Shown: positions 18,914 to 29,341, numbered from the stretch's first letter. The stretch: 41,618 bases of DNA from Paracoccaceae bacterium (GCA_016764785.1 JAESRG010000019.1:1-41618); one strand, 5' to 3'. Notes: generated by a model from the letters alone, not told the origin. Numbers and translations are program-made.

Positions 18914-19891
18914 TTACCAGCGGATTGTCGCCGCACCCCATGCTAAACCACCACCAATTGCTTCCATTAGCAGTAAATCGCCTCGTTTTATGTCGCCACG
19001 CTGTTTTGCAACCGACAAAGCCAACGGAATTGATGCAGCCGACGTATTTCCGTGATCTTGCACTGTGACCACAATTTTATCCATCGAGATGCCCATTTTG
19101 GCGGCGGTGCGCTTAATGATTCGCAGATTGGCCTGATGCGGGACAACCCAAGCGATGTCGTCAGCGGTGACGCCCGCACGTTCCATTGCGGTTTCGCCGG
19201 TTTTGGCCAGCTTGGTGACCGCGTGCTTGAAGACTTCTTGGCCCTGCATGCGCAGAACGCCGGTGGTCTGGGTGCTGGACACACCCCCATCCACATACAG
19301 CAAGTTGTTGAACTGTCCGTCTGAATTCAGGTCGGTTGACAGGATGCCTCGGTCAGCACTGCTGCCGTCGCCTTGCTGGGCTTCCAGCACCACAGCGCCA
19401 GCGCCATCGCCAAACAGCACACAGGTGCCGCGATCGGTCCAGTCCATGATGCGCGAAAAGGTTTCAGCACCAACGACCAAAATACGTTTGGCTTGTCCGG
19501 CGATAATCATCGAATTTGCCGTGCTGATTGCAAAGATAAAACCAGCGCAAACGGCCTGAATGTCAAAAGCAAAGCCACCATTCATGCCAAGCGCGGCTTG
19601 CAGCTTGGTGGCTGTCGACGGAAATGTTTGGTCGGGTGTGGCTGTGGCCAACACAATGGCGTCCAGATCTGAGGCATCAATGCCTGCATCTTTCAGGGCC
19701 ATTTTGGCAGCTTCTAACGCAAGGTCAGACGTCTTTTGATCGTCTGCCGCAAAGTGGCGGCGCTCAATGCCTGTACGTGACCTGATCCATTCGTCGGTGG
19801 TCTCAAGGGTTTTTTCAAACTCTGCATTTTCGACCACGCGGTCGGGCAGGTAATGTCCGCAGCCAATGGCCACGGCGCGGGTAACGCTCAT
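18914..19891 (-). CDS. fabH: beta-ketoacyl-ACP synthase III
   Basis: DIQAVCAGFIFAIS active-site Cys, VVPHQANLRII, VQDHGNTSAASIPLAL. Confidence 0.96.
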   Translation of the reverse strand: MSVTRAVAIGCGHYLPDRVVENAEFEKTLETTDEWIRSRTGIERRHFAADDQKTSDLALEAAKMALKDAGIDASDLDAIVLATATPDQTFPSTATKLQAALGMNGGFAFDIQAVCAGFIFAISTANSMIIAGQAKRILVVGAETFSRIMDWTDRGTCVLFGDGAGAVVLEAQQGDGSSADRGILSTDLNSDGQFNNLLYVDGGVSSTQTTGVLRMQGQEVFKHAVTKLAKTGETAMERAGVTADDIAWVVPHQANLRIIKRTAAKMGISMDKIVVTVQDHGNTSAASIPLALSVAKQRGDIKRGDLLLMEAIGGGLAWGAATIRW

Positions 19892-20991
19892 TCTGATGCC
19901 TCATCCTTGTTAGAGAGTGCATCTTTGCTTGCCGCGAGGCCAGACGCAACCCGCGCCGTTAACTTTTCGGCGAAATCATTTTGGGCGAGCTGGAAAGCCA
20001 GCTTGATGGCTGCGGCAACGCCAGTGGCGTCTGCGCTGCCATGTGATTTGATAACTGTGCCATTCAGGCCCAGAAATACGCCACCATTTACGCGGCGCGG
20101 ATCAATCTGTTTGCTAAGCCTGCGCAACGATGTCATGGCAAATAACGCCCCGATCCGCGACAAAGGCGAATGCGAGAACGCACGTTTTAGCAACTTACTG
20201 ACATGCCGCGCAGTGCCTTCGCCGGTTTTCAGGGCAACATTACCGGTGAAACCATCGGTAATGATAATATCGACGCGGTCCGAGGGAATATCGCTACCCT
20301 CAACATTACCAATGAATTCAAGGTCTGACACATCTGCAACGGCAGCAATCAATTTTGCAGCTTCGTGGAGTTCTGGGCGGCCTTTGAATTCTTCAGTGCC
20401 AACGTTCAGCAGGCCCACGCGCGGGCGTTTCAGCCCCATGCCGTTGCGGGCATAGGATGCCCCCATGATGGCATATTTCAGCAAGTCTTGTGCGTTGGCT
20501 TTGATGTCAGCGCCCACATCCAGCATGATATTATAGCCAGACGGGTTGGCCGAGGGCCAAAGGATTGCGATCGCCGGGCGGTCAACGCCGGGGGCTTTGC
20601 GCAGGCGTACCATCGACATGGCCATCAGCGCGCCGGTATTGCCGCATGACACGGCCACCCGTGCATCGCCTTGACCAACGGTATCAATGGTTGCCCACAT
20701 GCTGCTTTTTTTGCCCCGCCGCAGCGCGGCTGAGGGCTTGTCGTCCATCGCCACAACCTGTTCGGTCGCCCGAATTTCGGTACGTGCTGCCAGATCTGGC
20801 TTGCGTTTTAACAGTTTTTTGATTTGGACGTCGTCGCCATGCACAATAAACCGAATATTCGGATTTTTGCGGGCTGACTTGGCCATGCCTCCAATGACAG
20901 CAGCAACGCCGCTATCTCCACCCATAGCATCGATGGAGATCACAGTTTGCGCTGTGGAGGATTGGGTGTTCCGGTCCTGCGTATCAGCCAT
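19888..20991 (-). CDS. plsX: phosphate acyltransferase PlsX
   Basis: VISIDAMGGDSG, AVSCGNTGALMA, LLNVGTEEFKG, VDIIITDGFTGNVALK. Confidence 0.95.
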   Translation of the reverse strand: MADTQDRNTQSSTAQTVISIDAMGGDSGVAAVIGGMAKSARKNPNIRFIVHGDDVQIKKLLKRKPDLAARTEIRATEQVVAMDDKPSAALRRGKKSSMWATIDTVGQGDARVAVSCGNTGALMAMSMVRLRKAPGVDRPAIAILWPSANPSGYNIMLDVGADIKANAQDLLKYAIMGASYARNGMGLKRPRVGLLNVGTEEFKGRPELHEAAKLIAAVADVSDLEFIGNVEGSDIPSDRVDIIITDGFTGNVALKTGEGTARHVSKLLKRAFSHSPLSRIGALFAMTSLRRLSKQIDPRRVNGGVFLGLNGTVIKSHGSADATGVAAAIKLAFQLAQNDFAEKLTARVASGLAASKDALSNKDEASE

Positions 20992-21013
20992 TCCGGACCA
21001 CCCCGTCTTTCAG

Positions 21014-21220
21014 TTACGCCGCGTCTTCGTCCAGATCGATATCATCGATCAAAACAATAACTTCGCGGTCAGCATAGTGGCCACATGAGGGGCACACGTG
21101 ATGCGGGCGTTTCAGCTCTCCGCAGTTTGTGCATTCATTCGGATTTGCACCCTTAAGCGCCAAGTGTGCGCGGCGCATGCCACGTTTGGAGCGGGTGATC
21201 TTGCTCTTTGGAACAGCCAT
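21014..21220 (-). CDS. rpmF: 50S ribosomal protein L32
   Basis: [54 protein letters not shown]. Confidence 0.97.
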   Translation of the reverse strand: MAVPKSKITRSKRGMRRAHLALKGANPNECTNCGELKRPHHVCPSCGHYADREVIVLIDDIDLDEDAA

Positions 21221-21373
21221 TTTATTTAGCCCTTATATTCAAGCGGGAGTATCACCGCATTAAGTGTTCGTTCGAGGCGGCCTAGCAGGAAACTCCAGCG
21301 CATGCAAACCCGAACAGGAATAGAAGTCGGAAAAATACGCAAAATCCACCAAATAACAAGCCCTATAACGGGA

Positions 21374-21943
21374 TTATTCCGGCTTATTTTCCAACTTGCC
21401 TTTTAGGGCCGCCAAACCGGCAAAAGGTTTGATCTCAGCGTCGGTCATTGGGGTGCGTCCATCCGGTGCTGATTGCGTATTTTGGGTCTCAACGCCCTCT
21501 TTTCTTGGGTAAAGCGGAATCGCTAACGTCAGGGCTTCGATGGCAATCTGCCCAGCGTCGATGAACTTTCCCAAGGCTTCGACTTCGTCGTCCAGCTCAG
21601 ATTCCGGGGTGTCATAGTCAATTTTGTCTTCGGGAATGAATTTTACCCGTACTGCAATATCGATTCGGGTGCGAATTGGGTCAGCCGAAATCACGCAAGT
21701 TTGCGATACTGTTGCGCCAAGATCTGCGTCAACCACCCAGCTTTTGGTCCCCATCGGGGTGATCGCGCCCGAGATTCGCATTTTTTTCAAACCTGTCAGG
21801 CCCAGCTGGGCTGCAATTGCCTCGGCTTCGGCAACACTGGGGCTCAAGTCAAATTTGATAATCCGGTTTGCCGGCAGGGTATCGACCTCATACGGACGCG
21901 AAAACGGCGATGTTTCGGGGGGATTCTCAGGTAGGTCGGCCAT
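21374..21943 (-). CDS. DUF177 (YceD) family protein
   Basis: Position upstream of rpmF-plsX-fabH; TCVISADPIRTRIDIAVRVKFIPED and C-terminal RTPMTDAEIKPFAGLAALKGKLENKPE. Confidence 0.85.
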   Translation of the reverse strand: MADLPENPPETSPFSRPYEVDTLPANRIIKFDLSPSVAEAEAIAAQLGLTGLKKMRISGAITPMGTKSWVVDADLGATVSQTCVISADPIRTRIDIAVRVKFIPEDKIDYDTPESELDDEVEALGKFIDAGQIAIEALTLAIPLYPRKEGVETQNTQSAPDGRTPMTDAEIKPFAGLAALKGKLENKPE

Positions 21944-22044
21944 AAACCACTCACATTATTTAATTTCAGGTATCAGCTTGCTTGCGTCAGCCCAATGAAT
22001 ATGGAAGATACAAAGCGTAAATCAATATGTGCCGTGGAGATCCT

Positions 22045-22500
22045 ATGAGCAAGTCAGGTTTTGTAAAGTTTTTCGGGATTCCGGTTTTTATCGCGATGTT
22101 GTCGGCCTGTGCGCCACAAGTCGATATTCACGGCTATGTGCCGGTCGCGACCGATGTAGCGTCAATCGCCCCGGGACAAGACAGTCAGGAAACTGTGCTG
22201 GTATTGTTGGGCGAGCCGACGACACGCGGCGCGCAAGGGTCTGATACGTGGTATTATATTTCATCAACAGTGCATCGGGTGGCATTTTTTGCCCCGCGTG
22301 AAGTTAATCGCCAGATTGTCGCCATCCAGTTCGCCCAAAGCGGCAAAGTTATCGCCGTTGACCGGTTTGGGCTTGAGGACGGCCGTGTGATCGACCTGAA
22401 CCGCAATACAACGGTTACCGATGGTCGCCGGTTGACGTTCTTTGAGCAATTGCTGGGCAATATCGGCAACTTTAGTGCCGAACAATTTATTGGCGGTTAA
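22045..22500 (+). CDS. bamE: outer membrane protein assembly factor BamE (SmpA/OmlA)
   Basis: Lipobox [35 protein letters not shown] at 22045 preferred over 22027. Confidence 0.85.
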   Translation: MSKSGFVKFFGIPVFIAMLSACAPQVDIHGYVPVATDVASIAPGQDSQETVLVLLGEPTTRGAQGSDTWYYISSTVHRVAFFAPREVNRQIVAIQFAQSGKVIAVDRFGLEDGRVIDLNRNTTVTDGRRLTFFEQLLGNIGNFSAEQFIGG

Positions 22501-22892
22501 GCCGGTTTTTCTTTGAATTCCAATGCGACACCGTTCATGCAGTACCGCTGTCCGGTCGGGGCAGGTCCGTCTGGAAATACGTGCCCTAAATGGGCATCGC
22601 AGGTTGCACAGGTTATTTCTGTACGGGTTACGAAAAACTTCCGGTCCGACTTTTCCTCAATAGAATCGGGGGATTGAGCTTGAAAAAAGCTCGGCCACCC
22701 TGTGCCGCTGTCAAATTTTGCATCCATGTCAAACAGCGCTGAATCGCAGCAGACGCAATGAAACATTCCAGCAGTTTTCGGATAGTTATCATTGGAAAAC
22801 GCCCGTTCCGTGCCTGATTTTCGTGTCACTTTATACGCCAGATCAGACAGTTGCGCCCGCCATTCAGCATCGGTTTTAATGATTTTCTGCAT
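22497..22892 (-). CDS. msrB: peptide-methionine (R)-S-oxide reductase
   Basis: [60 protein letters not shown]. Confidence 0.96.
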   Translation of the reverse strand: MQKIIKTDAEWRAQLSDLAYKVTRKSGTERAFSNDNYPKTAGMFHCVCCDSALFDMDAKFDSGTGWPSFFQAQSPDSIEEKSDRKFFVTRTEITCATCDAHLGHVFPDGPAPTGQRYCMNGVALEFKEKPA

Positions 22893-23022
22893 ATCGCCTC
22901 TTTTTGCTTGCTCTTGAAGTCTATTAGATTTTGCTTACGTCTTTCTAACATAAATGCGACACAATATGTGTGCAGTATGATGTCCAAATCAATTGGATAT
23001 TACAGAATTGGCAGGAAACGTG

Positions 23023-23751
23023 ATGCGGACAAGATATAAAGCCCGGTTTGCAAGCTCTGACGCTGATGTTTTAGCGGTTCAAACCCTGCGTGGACAGGTG
23101 TTTCGCGGAAAATCTGCGGGTCTGGATGCCGATGCGTTCGATCAGCAATGTCAGCATATGATGGTCGAGGATGGCCGGCAGGATGGGCGCTTGGTCTGCG
23201 TGTTTCGCATTCAGCCTTTTGCCAACGGGTCCGAAATCGAAAGGTCGTATTCTGCGCAATATTACGAGCTGTCTGCCTTGCAGAACTATCAAGGTAAACT
23301 TGTGGAAATGGGCCGATTCTGCATTGACCCAGCTTATAACGACCCCGACATTTTGCGGGTGGCTTGGTCGGCGATGACTGCGTATGTGGATGATAACAAT
23401 GTGGAAATGTTGTTTGGTTGCTCCAGTTTTCATGGCGTGGACGCCGATAACTACATGGATGCTTTTGCGCTGCTAAAGGAACGTCACCTCGCGCCGAAAC
23501 GTTGGTTGCCACGGGTCAAAGCGCCGTCCGTTTTCAGTTTTGCACGGAAACTGGCGCTGATGAAACCCAACCTAAAAACAGCCCGAAAAATGATGCCGCC
23601 CTTGCTGCGCACCTATCTGGTGATGGGCGGCTGGGTGTCCGACCATGCGGTTGTTGATCGGGACCTGAATACGCTGCATGTGTTTACGGGGCTGGAGATC
23701 GGAGCGATTCCTGCCAATCGGAAACGGTTGTTGCGGGCAGTGGTGGGGTAA
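23023..23751 (+). CDS. olsB: ornithine lipid N-acyltransferase-like GNAT protein (OlsB)
   Basis: RYKARFASSDADVLAVQTLRGQVFRG ... VEMGRFCIDPAYNDPDILRVAWSAMTAYVDDNNVEMLFGCSSFHG; ATG at 23023 has aggaaacg RBS. Confidence 0.78.
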   Translation: MRTRYKARFASSDADVLAVQTLRGQVFRGKSAGLDADAFDQQCQHMMVEDGRQDGRLVCVFRIQPFANGSEIERSYSAQYYELSALQNYQGKLVEMGRFCIDPAYNDPDILRVAWSAMTAYVDDNNVEMLFGCSSFHGVDADNYMDAFALLKERHLAPKRWLPRVKAPSVFSFARKLALMKPNLKTARKMMPPLLRTYLVMGGWVSDHAVVDRDLNTLHVFTGLEIGAIPANRKRLLRAVVG

Positions 23752-23765
23752 AACCAGCACAAACA

Positions 23766-24689
23766 TCACTCGGATTGATAGGTTCCGCGACCTTCCACCC
23801 CGAATTCACGTTCGTCCCAAGCCATTAGTGCAGAAATTGTAAGAACAGCCGGCTGCGGAGAATCTTCAATTTTTTCCAATCGCTGCCAACCGTTAAAAAC
23901 TTCGTCGGGGGTAACTAGACCCACTGTAAATGCATTGGCGATCACACCACCTTTGATCTCGTCTTTGAAGCCTGATATTCGAGTTATTGGCATATGGCCA
24001 AAAAATAGGAACTGGCTAACGGATATATTTGCTGTCAACTCTACGGGAATATTCGTGCCGTAACCATTTTCTATCAATATTTCGTCTATCTCATAAATAT
24101 CAAGATTTTCATGTACTCCAATTTTTGTAGGAAATCTCCCAGAATCCCATTTCTTTGCTGCCGAGATAAATGGCGCACCGATTTCATTTCCTTCGCCATC
24201 AAGTGCGTGTTTTGAAAATTGAAAATCCAATGGCAGTGCAATGGGATTTGGACTAGAAGAACTAATAGAAATTCCGATTCCTGCTGCACGGAAGTCACAA
24301 ATTGTTGGAATTTTAGGGTTGATTTGCCATTTATGTGGATCAGTGTCGACGGGACTAAAAAGGTCCATTTGATATCCATCGGCTCTTGTTTTAGCGGTTT
24401 TTGTAAAGCCGGCAGGGCATACCAGTACACCTTTTTGAGCTCCTACGTCATCGACGGGGCCATAAAATTCTTCAACGGCTTTGACGTCAACCCGCCGCTT
24501 ATAGTCTTTGCAATCAATAACAATTAGAATTTCATATTGGCCAATCCTATCTCTAACGAGCACATCAATTTGCCGCCTTCTTTTCGTTTGTCTACCAAGC
24601 AAAAACTGATTGTGAAGAATTTCAGCGTTGGGGGCCAGCTCTCGTTGTATTTTGGCAACCAACAATTCTAAATCTTTGTAGTCCGACAA
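23766..24689 (-). CDS. Mrr-like restriction endonuclease fold (PD-(D/E)XK) protein
   Basis: QIDVLVRDRIGQYEILIVIDCKDYKRRVDVKAVEEFYGPVDDVGAQKGVLVCPAGFTKTAK; D...DCK arrangement. Confidence 0.65.
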   Translation of the reverse strand: MSDYKDLELLVAKIQRELAPNAEILHNQFLLGRQTKRRRQIDVLVRDRIGQYEILIVIDCKDYKRRVDVKAVEEFYGPVDDVGAQKGVLVCPAGFTKTAKTRADGYQMDLFSPVDTDPHKWQINPKIPTICDFRAAGIGISISSSSPNPIALPLDFQFSKHALDGEGNEIGAPFISAAKKWDSGRFPTKIGVHENLDIYEIDEILIENGYGTNIPVELTANISVSQFLFFGHMPITRISGFKDEIKGGVIANAFTVGLVTPDEVFNGWQRLEKIEDSPQPAVLTISALMAWDEREFGVEGRGTYQSE

Positions 24690-24777
24690 TGTAAGAAAAC
24701 CCCCTTATCGACAAGCTTTGAGCTAGAGTACTCAAAAATTATCCTGACACAAAGCTTCAAATAGGCACTTCGTCCCA

Positions 24778-25467
24778 CTACTTTGAAACCTCGGAAATCC
24801 CACCATGCGCTGCGGACCAGCCAAGCGGGTCAGCGAAGAATTTTTCGACCTCGTTTAGGGTGGCGGTATCAAAGTAGTTTCCGGCTTTGGCCTCGGCCAG
24901 TACATCGTGCCATGTGGCCAGATAGTGCAGGGTGATGCCGTGGTCCAACAGGTTCTCGCGCGTATTCGGGAAGATGTCGTAAAAGAAAATCAGCGCGGTA
25001 TGATTGCAGACACCACCAGCTTGGCGAATGGCCTCAACAAACTTGATTTTTGAGCCGCCATCGGTGGTCATGTCTTCAGCCAGTAGCACCCGTTGGCCCT
25101 CATGCAACACGCCCTCAACCTGCGAGTTTTTACCGTAACCCTTTGGTTTTTTACGCACATATTGCATCGGCAGCCCCATGCGTTCGGCCATCCATGCGCC
25201 ATACGGAATGCCCCCTGTTTCGCCGCCTGCCACAGAATCAAATGCCGCAAACCCCGCGTTTCGCTGTACTGTGGCCACCAGAAAATCCATCAAGGTTGAC
25301 CGAATACTGGGGTAAGAAATGATTTGCCGACAATCGATATAGCTAGGGGAAACAAGCCCCGAGGCCAGTTTGTACGGGTTGTCTATTTCAAAGTTTACGG
25401 CCTTGATTTCCAGCAACATGCGGGCGGTCAGGCGGGCCATTTCAGCCTTGTCGATAAAACTGGTCAT
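24778..25467 (-). CDS. pyrE: orotate phosphoribosyltransferase
   Basis: [30 protein letters not shown] motif; ATG at 25467 overlaps pyrC stop (ATGA). Confidence 0.94.
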   Translation of the reverse strand: MTSFIDKAEMARLTARMLLEIKAVNFEIDNPYKLASGLVSPSYIDCRQIISYPSIRSTLMDFLVATVQRNAGFAAFDSVAGGETGGIPYGAWMAERMGLPMQYVRKKPKGYGKNSQVEGVLHEGQRVLLAEDMTTDGGSKIKFVEAIRQAGGVCNHTALIFFYDIFPNTRENLLDHGITLHYLATWHDVLAEAKAGNYFDTATLNEVEKFFADPLGWSAAHGGISEVSK

Positions 25468-26504
25468 GAGGTGCTCCAATACAGGGGGAATCCGGGGTCA
25501 AAGACGGTGACGGGGCCGTCGCCGGTATTGATTTTGTCGGGGAATTCGACGGCGGTGTTGTGTTTGGTCAGAGTAATGGTCGCCGTATTTGGTTCAAGGC
25601 CATAATAGGCTGGGCCGTGCAGCGAGGCGAAATCCTCCAACTTATCCAGTTTACCAGCATTTTCAAATACATGTGCAAGGCAAGACATGGTGTTTGTCGC
25701 AGTAAAACAGCCCGCGCAACCACAGCCATTTTCTTTCAGCGGGTCGATATGCGGCGCGGAATCCGTGCCGAGAAAAAACCGCTTATCGCCCGAGGTCGCG
25801 GCTTGCACCAAGGCTTGACGGTGGGTCTCGCGTTTCGCGATCGGCAGGCAATAATAATGTGGTTTGATACCGCCAACCAGCAGCGCGTTACGGTTAATCA
25901 TCAGGTGATGGGTTGTAATAGTTCCGGCAAGATTATGGGCTGTTTCTTTAATGAAATCAATGCCATCGCTGGTGGTGACATGCTCCATTATGACCTTAAG
26001 GTCGGGCAGTGCAGCTTTTAGCGGGGCCAATACCCGCTCAATAAATACGGCCTCACGATCAAAAATATCGACGCTTGGGTCGGTGACCTCTCCGTGAACA
26101 CATAAAGGCAGGCCAATTTGGGCCATTTTTTCCAGAACGGGCATCACTTTAGCAATATCGGTAACACCTGAGTCCGAATTGGTCGTTGCCCCCGCGGGAT
26201 ACAGTTTCACAGCGGTGATCAAGCCAGAAGCATGGGCAGCGGCAACGTCTGACGGATCGGTGGTGTCGGTCAGATACAGGGTCATCAGAGGGGTGAAATC
26301 GGCACCCTTTGGCAATGCGTTAAAGATTCTATCCCTGTAAGCCATTGCATCTGTTGCCGTAATCACTGGTGGGATTAAATTGGGCATAATGATCGCACGC
26401 GCAAAATCGCGGGCGGTTTCGGGCAGAATGCCGCGCAGCATGTCCCCGTCGCGCAAATGCAAATGCCAGTCGTCAGGTCGGGTGATGGTCAGGGTTTTAG
26501 GCAT
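25464..26504 (-). CDS. pyrC: dihydroorotase
   Basis: [49 protein letters not shown]. Confidence 0.96.
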   Translation of the reverse strand: MPKTLTITRPDDWHLHLRDGDMLRGILPETARDFARAIIMPNLIPPVITATDAMAYRDRIFNALPKGADFTPLMTLYLTDTTDPSDVAAAHASGLITAVKLYPAGATTNSDSGVTDIAKVMPVLEKMAQIGLPLCVHGEVTDPSVDIFDREAVFIERVLAPLKAALPDLKVIMEHVTTSDGIDFIKETAHNLAGTITTHHLMINRNALLVGGIKPHYYCLPIAKRETHRQALVQAATSGDKRFFLGTDSAPHIDPLKENGCGCAGCFTATNTMSCLAHVFENAGKLDKLEDFASLHGPAYYGLEPNTATITLTKHNTAVEFPDKINTGDGPVTVFDPGFPLYWSTS

Positions 26505-26580
26505 TTGAGGCTCCGTTTTGGCTTTCCTATCGCAGGTGGGGCAAAAGGAAAAGGTTTGAACAGGGCTGCTTCGAATCCAC

Positions 26581-26608
26581 TTGCCAATCCGAATGCCGAA
26601 TGTAATCT
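26581..26608 (+). promoter_or_regulatory. putative sigma-70 promoter of the FMN riboswitch transcript
   Basis: TTGCCA - 16 nt - TAATCT ending 20 nt before the aptamer. Confidence 0.45.
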
Positions 26609-26628
26609 GCCTTGGTCGGAATTGTCCG

Positions 26629-26751
26629 ACATCTCAGGGCGGGGCGAAACTCCCCACCGGCGGTTATAGCCCGCGAGCGCACCCATTGGGTGGTCAAGCA
26701 GATTTCGGTGAAATTCCGGAGCCGACGGTTAAAGTCCGGATGGGAGAGATT
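26629..26751 (+). promoter_or_regulatory. FMN riboswitch (RFN element)
   Basis: atctcAGGGCGGGGCGAAACTCCCCACCGGCGGttATAGCCCGCGAGCG...ttcggtGAAATTCCGGAGCCGACGGTtAAAGTCCGGATGGgagagat; P1 ATCTC/GAGAT. Confidence 0.96.
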
Positions 26752-26752
26752 T

Positions 26753-26774
26753 GGTGCTTTTGCGCCTCCTTTTT
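26753..26774 (+). terminator. putative riboswitch expression-platform terminator
   Basis: GGTGC-TTTT-GCGCC followed by TCCTTTTT. Confidence 0.45.
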
Positions 26775-26813
26775 CGATGCTCTGGGTTAGTGTCTGTTTG
26801 AAGGAAAAATGTT

Positions 26814-27257
26814 ATGACACTCACCCCGAAAATCGCCTTTATCAAGGCGCGATGGCATGCTGATATCGTTGATCAGGCGCATGCCGGTTTCATGGAAAAT
26901 GCGGAAGGTTGGCAGGTTGATGCTTACGACGTGCCCGGCGCGTTTGAAGCACCGTTGCTGGCGAAACGCTTGGCCAAGCAGGGTTATGACGCGGTGGTCA
27001 TCGCGGCGCTGGTCGTTGATGGTGGTATTTATCGGCATGATTTTGTCGCTGCAGCCGTTGTGAATGGTATTATGCAAGTGCAGCTGGAAACCGATGTGCC
27101 GATGTTCAGCGTGTCGCTGACTCCGCATCAATTTCACAGCAACGCTGAGCATCTTGAATTCTATTCTGCCCATTTTGTGAAAAAGGGTGCTGAGGCAGCA
27201 GATGCGGTGCGGATGGTGCTAAACCAATTCGCCAGCTTGTCGATCGCAGCTGAATAA
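26814..27257 (+). CDS. ribH: 6,7-dimethyl-8-ribityllumazine synthase, RibH2-like type
   Basis: IAFIKARWHADIVDQAHAGF, YDVPGAFEAPLLAKRLA, ALVVDGGIYRHDFVAAAVVNGIMQVQLETDVPMFSVSLTPHQF; downstream of FMN riboswitch. Confidence 0.93.
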   Translation: MTLTPKIAFIKARWHADIVDQAHAGFMENAEGWQVDAYDVPGAFEAPLLAKRLAKQGYDAVVIAALVVDGGIYRHDFVAAAVVNGIMQVQLETDVPMFSVSLTPHQFHSNAEHLEFYSAHFVKKGAEAADAVRMVLNQFASLSIAAE

Positions 27258-27258
27258 C

Positions 27259-27306
27259 GAATTTTGCCCCGTTTTAGGTACCGGGGCAAAATTCTCGGTT
27301 TTTACC
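27259..27306 (+). terminator. intrinsic terminator after ribH
   Basis: GAATTTTGCCCCG - 10 nt - CGGGGCAAAATTC (13 bp perfect stem, 27259-27294) followed by tcggttttta. Confidence 0.85.
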
Positions 27307-27416
27307 GGATGATAGGTATGAGCAGACAAGGCACGCCGACGGTCGCCATAACCGGACATGTTGAGCTAGGATGTGCCTAATGAATAGGCCTCCGCTGATT
27401 AGAACTGAGGCGTTTG

Positions 27417-28112
27417 CTATGTCGCGGGTTTGAACATCGCTGATTTTTGCACACTGTCTTTGGTGGCATCGCCGCGTTTTTCGGCGGCCACTGCGCGTCC
27501 AGCCTGAACCGCGGGGCGGGCGCCCATGCGGTCCAGCCATGCAGCTAGATTGGGCGTTGTCGTTAGGTCATGCTCCTGTCGTTTCCACAACGAAGCCCAG
27601 CCCCAGATGGCAATGTCGGCGATTGAGAAATCACCAGTGACGTAGTCTTTGTCGGTCAACTGTTTGTCCAACACCCTGTAAAGACGCGATGTTTCGGTGC
27701 GATACCGATCTTGGGCATATGGCAATTCTTGCGGAGGTTCCATTTTCGGCGCGTAGACCAGAAAATGATGCGCTTGTCCGGCCATCGGGCCAAGGCCGCC
27801 AACCTGCCAGAATAACCATTGGTCAATCTCAATGCGGTCGCGCTCAGATGTGCCATAGAACTTGCCGGTTTTACGGGCCAGATATTGCAAAATTGCACCG
27901 CTTTCGAAGATCGATATCGGTGCGCCGTCCGGCCCGTCAGAATCAACAATCGCGGGCATTTTCCCATTGGGCGAGATCGCTAAAAATTCCGGCGTGAACT
28001 GGTCGCCTTTGCCGATGTTGATCATATGCACGGTGTACTCCAGCCCCATTTCTTCTAGTGCAATGGGGATTTTCCAGCCGTTTGGGGTGGGCCAATAGTA
28101 TAGGTCAATCAT
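27417..28112 (-). CDS. glutathione S-transferase family protein
   Basis: MIDLYYWPTPNGWKIPIALEEMGLEY, ISPNGKMPAIVD, IFESGAILQYLARKTG, FSIADIAIWGW. Confidence 0.92.
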   Translation of the reverse strand: MIDLYYWPTPNGWKIPIALEEMGLEYTVHMINIGKGDQFTPEFLAISPNGKMPAIVDSDGPDGAPISIFESGAILQYLARKTGKFYGTSERDRIEIDQWLFWQVGGLGPMAGQAHHFLVYAPKMEPPQELPYAQDRYRTETSRLYRVLDKQLTDKDYVTGDFSIADIAIWGWASLWKRQEHDLTTTPNLAAWLDRMGARPAVQAGRAVAAEKRGDATKDSVQKSAMFKPAT

Positions 28113-28234
28113 AGCCTAGTTCCTTTGAATATCGTTCCTAAAATACATGTCGTTTTTTGAATGAATAACAAGGGGCGTTGACTTCATGCATATGGCATTG
28201 TTATCAGCCTTTAGATATTTTTGGAGTTTTAGTT

Positions 28235-29341
28235 TTGAATCAAGAGTTTATTCAACTGTTTGGCGCGCGCGTCGCCCGTTCTCAAATTGTTTCGGTTTAT
28301 GAAGAGTCAAGGAATTGGCCCGCAATTTACAAGACAGTTCTGATTCTCATTGGGATTTTGTGGACTGGATTGATCGTTAGCTATTTTTTGGAAGTCGAGC
28401 CGGTTTTTAGCGAAATGTCGACACTTTTGGAAGCAAACTTCAAGAGTTTCCCTGACCGAACGGGGCTATATGCCCATTCTATGAAAGAACGCGTACTATT
28501 TTTCATTATACCATTACTGGCAGTTGGCTTAATGCCGCTTTACGCGCTTTCGGAACTTAGCTGGCGATTGGTCCGCCTGCGCCCTGTCGTTGTTTTAACC
28601 AACGCCAAGTTAAAGGGGCGATACACGCCAGCAGTACTGTCGAATGCTACGGTTAAGGCAATTGCGGATGAACTGGAAAAACCTAACAGCAATTTCAAAG
28701 GATTTCTCCCCGCAAATTTGCTGAGTCTTTCCTATAGCAGCGGGCACTCAAGTACGGGTCGCCGATATAACCTGATCACGAAAAACGTCAGACTGGCGGG
28801 GAGGCCGATTTACAGTGAATTAGGCCCAGATCAACCAATCGCATTCCTTTGGACAATTGGCGCAATAATTTTTGATGTTGTGCGCTCATTGATTGGTGCA
28901 GCCCTGCTGATCTGGTTTGGATTTATTGCCTATGCCGCCATCTTGTACGGAATGGAATTTGAATATGCATTTAGTTCTGGAAGTCAGATAAAATCGGCGT
29001 TTGTTACGTTTTTTACGCGCTCAATTATGGTACTGATTGTTTTCGTGGTTGGAACCGCGCTGCTAGGTTTTATCGCGGGTTGGGTGTTTCGTGATTATGG
29101 ATCACGGGTTCGCCTGTACCAATTCGATGGAAACCGAGTTTTTTGGACCTCAGCAGCGCAGGGCGGGGTTTTTGAACAATTTTGGTTGCAGGCAGGTCTG
29201 AACGAGACGATTAAAACTGAATTTGATTTTGATTTGAGAACCAATGCTCGATTTGGATGGGATGCTTGGCTTTTGCATTCATACGGCGGGTCGTCGATGG
29301 CCGATAGATTTGGGTTTATTGATCGACCAGTTGCAGATTAG
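28235..29341 (+). CDS. orphan polytopic membrane protein
   Basis: At least four hydrophobic segments (TVLILIGILWTGLIVSYFLEV; VLFFIIPLLAVGLMPLYAL; LIGAALLIWFGFIAYAAILYG; IMVLIVFVVGTALLGFIAGWVF); TTG start at 28235 with GGAG RBS preferred over 28178. Confidence 0.65.
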   Translation: MNQEFIQLFGARVARSQIVSVYEESRNWPAIYKTVLILIGILWTGLIVSYFLEVEPVFSEMSTLLEANFKSFPDRTGLYAHSMKERVLFFIIPLLAVGLMPLYALSELSWRLVRLRPVVVLTNAKLKGRYTPAVLSNATVKAIADELEKPNSNFKGFLPANLLSLSYSSGHSSTGRRYNLITKNVRLAGRPIYSELGPDQPIAFLWTIGAIIFDVVRSLIGAALLIWFGFIAYAAILYGMEFEYAFSSGSQIKSAFVTFFTRSIMVLIVFVVGTALLGFIAGWVFRDYGSRVRLYQFDGNRVFWTSAAQGGVFEQFWLQAGLNETIKTEFDFDLRTNARFGWDAWLLHSYGGSSMADRFGFIDRPVAD

